DNA of 6,670 nucleotides from Anaerolineae bacterium. GTDB lineage: Bacteria; Chloroflexota; Anaerolineae; Aggregatilineales; Aggregatilineaceae. The stretch spans positions 1-6,670 of the forward strand of contig JADLHR010000136.1 of assembly GCA_020848665.1 (NCBI GenBank), in the 5' to 3' direction. Of the stretch, positions 5,979-6,670 are shown piece by piece (position 1 is the first letter of the stretch; the number at the start of each line of letters is the position of its first letter). A program made the position numbers and the translations under genes. The notes under the pieces were generated by a model. That model was not told the DNA's origin and did no database searches. It worked only from the letters and a program-made list of their open reading frames with translations.

Positions 5979-6581
5979 ATGACAGTCATTCATTTTGTGC
6001 GGCATGGCATGGTCCATAACCCGCAGGAAATCCTGTACGGCCGCCGCCCACAGTTCCGGTTGTCCTCGACGGGCAGGTTTCAAGCAGAGAAGGCGGCCTC
6101 TTGCCTGGGCGCCTATCAGATTGCGGCGGTATACAGCAGCCCTTTACTTCGCGCCCGGCAGACTGCGCGCCCGATTGCGGCGGCGGCAGGCGTCAAGCTC
6201 CGCATCTCAGGCCTGTTGAACGAGGTCAGAACGCCCTACGAGGGCTGGCCGCTTTCTGACTTTCTGCAATTAGAGGACATCTACCGGGACATTCCTCATG
6301 AGTATGAGCAGCCGCAGGATTTAATCGAACGGTCCCGGCGATTTATCAAGCGAGTATGTCACCAATACCCCAATTGTCACGTTGTCGCGGTGACGCATGG
6401 CGATATTATTCTGACAATAAGGATGTGGGCGGAGCAAAAGTCGCTCACTCTCCAGCAGCGAAAGCAAGTTGCCTATTATCCTGCGCCAGGGTCTATCACC
6501 TCACTTCAAGCTGATATGGCCGGACGATCCTTGGGGCTGAAGTACTGGAAACTCGAACAAGATTCCACTTGCCCAGATTAG
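5979..6581 (+). CDS. Histidine phosphatase (phosphoglycerate mutase-like) family protein
   Basis: A cytoplasmic enzyme of the histidine phosphatase superfamily, 200 residues. It would remove phosphate through a phosphohistidine intermediate. FVRHGMVHNP (6-15) carries the nucleophile His9 with Arg8. SSPLLRARQTA (53-63) holds the phosphate-binding Arg58. NEVRTPYEGW (81-90) supplies the likely acid Glu82. AVTHGD (137-142) carries the second catalytic His140. All core residues are present. The N-terminal block H-N-P-x-x-x-L-Y-G-R, with LSSTGR after it, resembles a broad bacterial subgroup of small phosphatases of unknown substrate. The Glu common after RHG is replaced by Met11. It lies 34 bases after the GDPD gene with only a weak ribosome-binding site, so it probably depends on read-through from upstream. 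It may act on the phosphomonoester released by GDPD. CobC-like or general sugar-phosphate roles are also possible. Confidence 0.88.
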   Translation: MTVIHFVRHGMVHNPQEILYGRRPQFRLSSTGRFQAEKAASCLGAYQIAAVYSSPLLRARQTARPIAAAAGVKLRISGLLNEVRTPYEGWPLSDFLQLEDIYRDIPHEYEQPQDLIERSRRFIKRVCHQYPNCHVVAVTHGDIILTIRMWAEQKSLTLQQRKQVAYYPAPGSITSLQADMAGRSLGLKYWKLEQDSTCPD

Positions 6582-6603
6582 GTTGTGCTGGCATTTGGTG
6601 AAA

Positions 6604-6623
6604 GAGGCGGAGAATAGCGCCTC
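6604..6623 (+). terminator. Weak hairpin after the operon
   Basis: GAGGCG (6604-6609) pairs with CGCCTC (6618-6623) across an eight-base loop, 22 bases after the last stop codon. It is in the right place to end the operon transcript, but no T-run follows (ATGGCAACAG). It may be a weak or factor-assisted terminator, or a chance hairpin. Confidence 0.3.
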
Positions 6624-6634
6624 ATGGCAACAGT

Positions 6635-6664
6635 GACTGCTCCCCACACCTAAAGCCGGGGGCT
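6635..6664 (-). mobile_element. Possible IS200/IS605-family end (subterminal hairpin)
   Basis: On the minus strand this reads AGCCCCCGGCTTTAGG then TGTGGGGAGCAGT. It closely resembles the CCCCCGGCTTTAGCCGTGGGG-type imperfect palindrome that follows tnpB genes in many IS200/IS605 elements. Here CCCC (6642-6645) pairs with GGGG (6658-6661 or 6659-6662), but the inner stem is imperfect (GGC facing GGT). The sequence therefore looks like a variant or decayed end. If the reading is right, the element and any tnpB lie to the right of base 6670 on the minus strand. The assignment rests on memory of the pattern only. Confidence 0.35.
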
Positions 6665-6670
6665 GCGATG

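Overview
The window looks like a bacterial chromosome segment of moderately high GC. It reads as a free-living heterotroph, plausibly Chloroflexota. That placement is a weak inference from the protein style and from a Tat-exported binding protein with no lipobox. No 16S rRNA or other marker gene is present to settle it. No tRNA, rRNA or CRISPR array was found.

Left edge (1-~230): the first 49 codons of an IS5-family transposase, on the minus strand and running off the window, with its ribosome-binding site and a possible -10 box. A short gene-free stretch follows. Next, on the minus strand, is an intact LacI-family repressor gene (322-1398), with a hairpin whose loop covers its stop codon.

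Centre (about 1399-1672): the divergent control region. It holds a 20-bp inverted repeat (1585-1604, 9 of 10 half-site bases matching) centred on CpG, as LacI/GalR-family operators are. It overlaps the -35 box of a promoter that reads into the transporter operon.

Right two thirds (1673-6581): five co-directional genes. They encode a Tat-exported family 5 (peptide/nickel type) substrate-binding protein, two DppB/DppC-type permeases, a cytoplasmic glycerophosphodiester phosphodiesterase (GDPD) and a histidine-phosphatase (phosphoglycerate mutase-like) enzyme. A strong hairpin without a U-tract separates the binding-protein gene from the permeases. No ABC ATPase is encoded here, so the importer must borrow one from elsewhere.

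Working model (inference): despite its peptide-type transporter, the operon may import a phosphodiester, such as a glycerophosphodiester or sugar phosphodiester. GDPD would split it into an alcohol and a phosphomonoester, and the phosphatase could then remove the phosphate. This gene logic parallels the agrobacterial acc (agrocinopine) locus, where a peptide-type importer is paired with a phosphodiesterase and a phosphatase. The LacI-type repressor would sense the substrate or a breakdown product.

Right edge (6582-6670): a weak hairpin after the last gene, then a sequence resembling the subterminal hairpin of an IS200/IS605 element whose body would lie outside the window. The operon therefore appears to be bracketed by two unrelated mobile-element ends.
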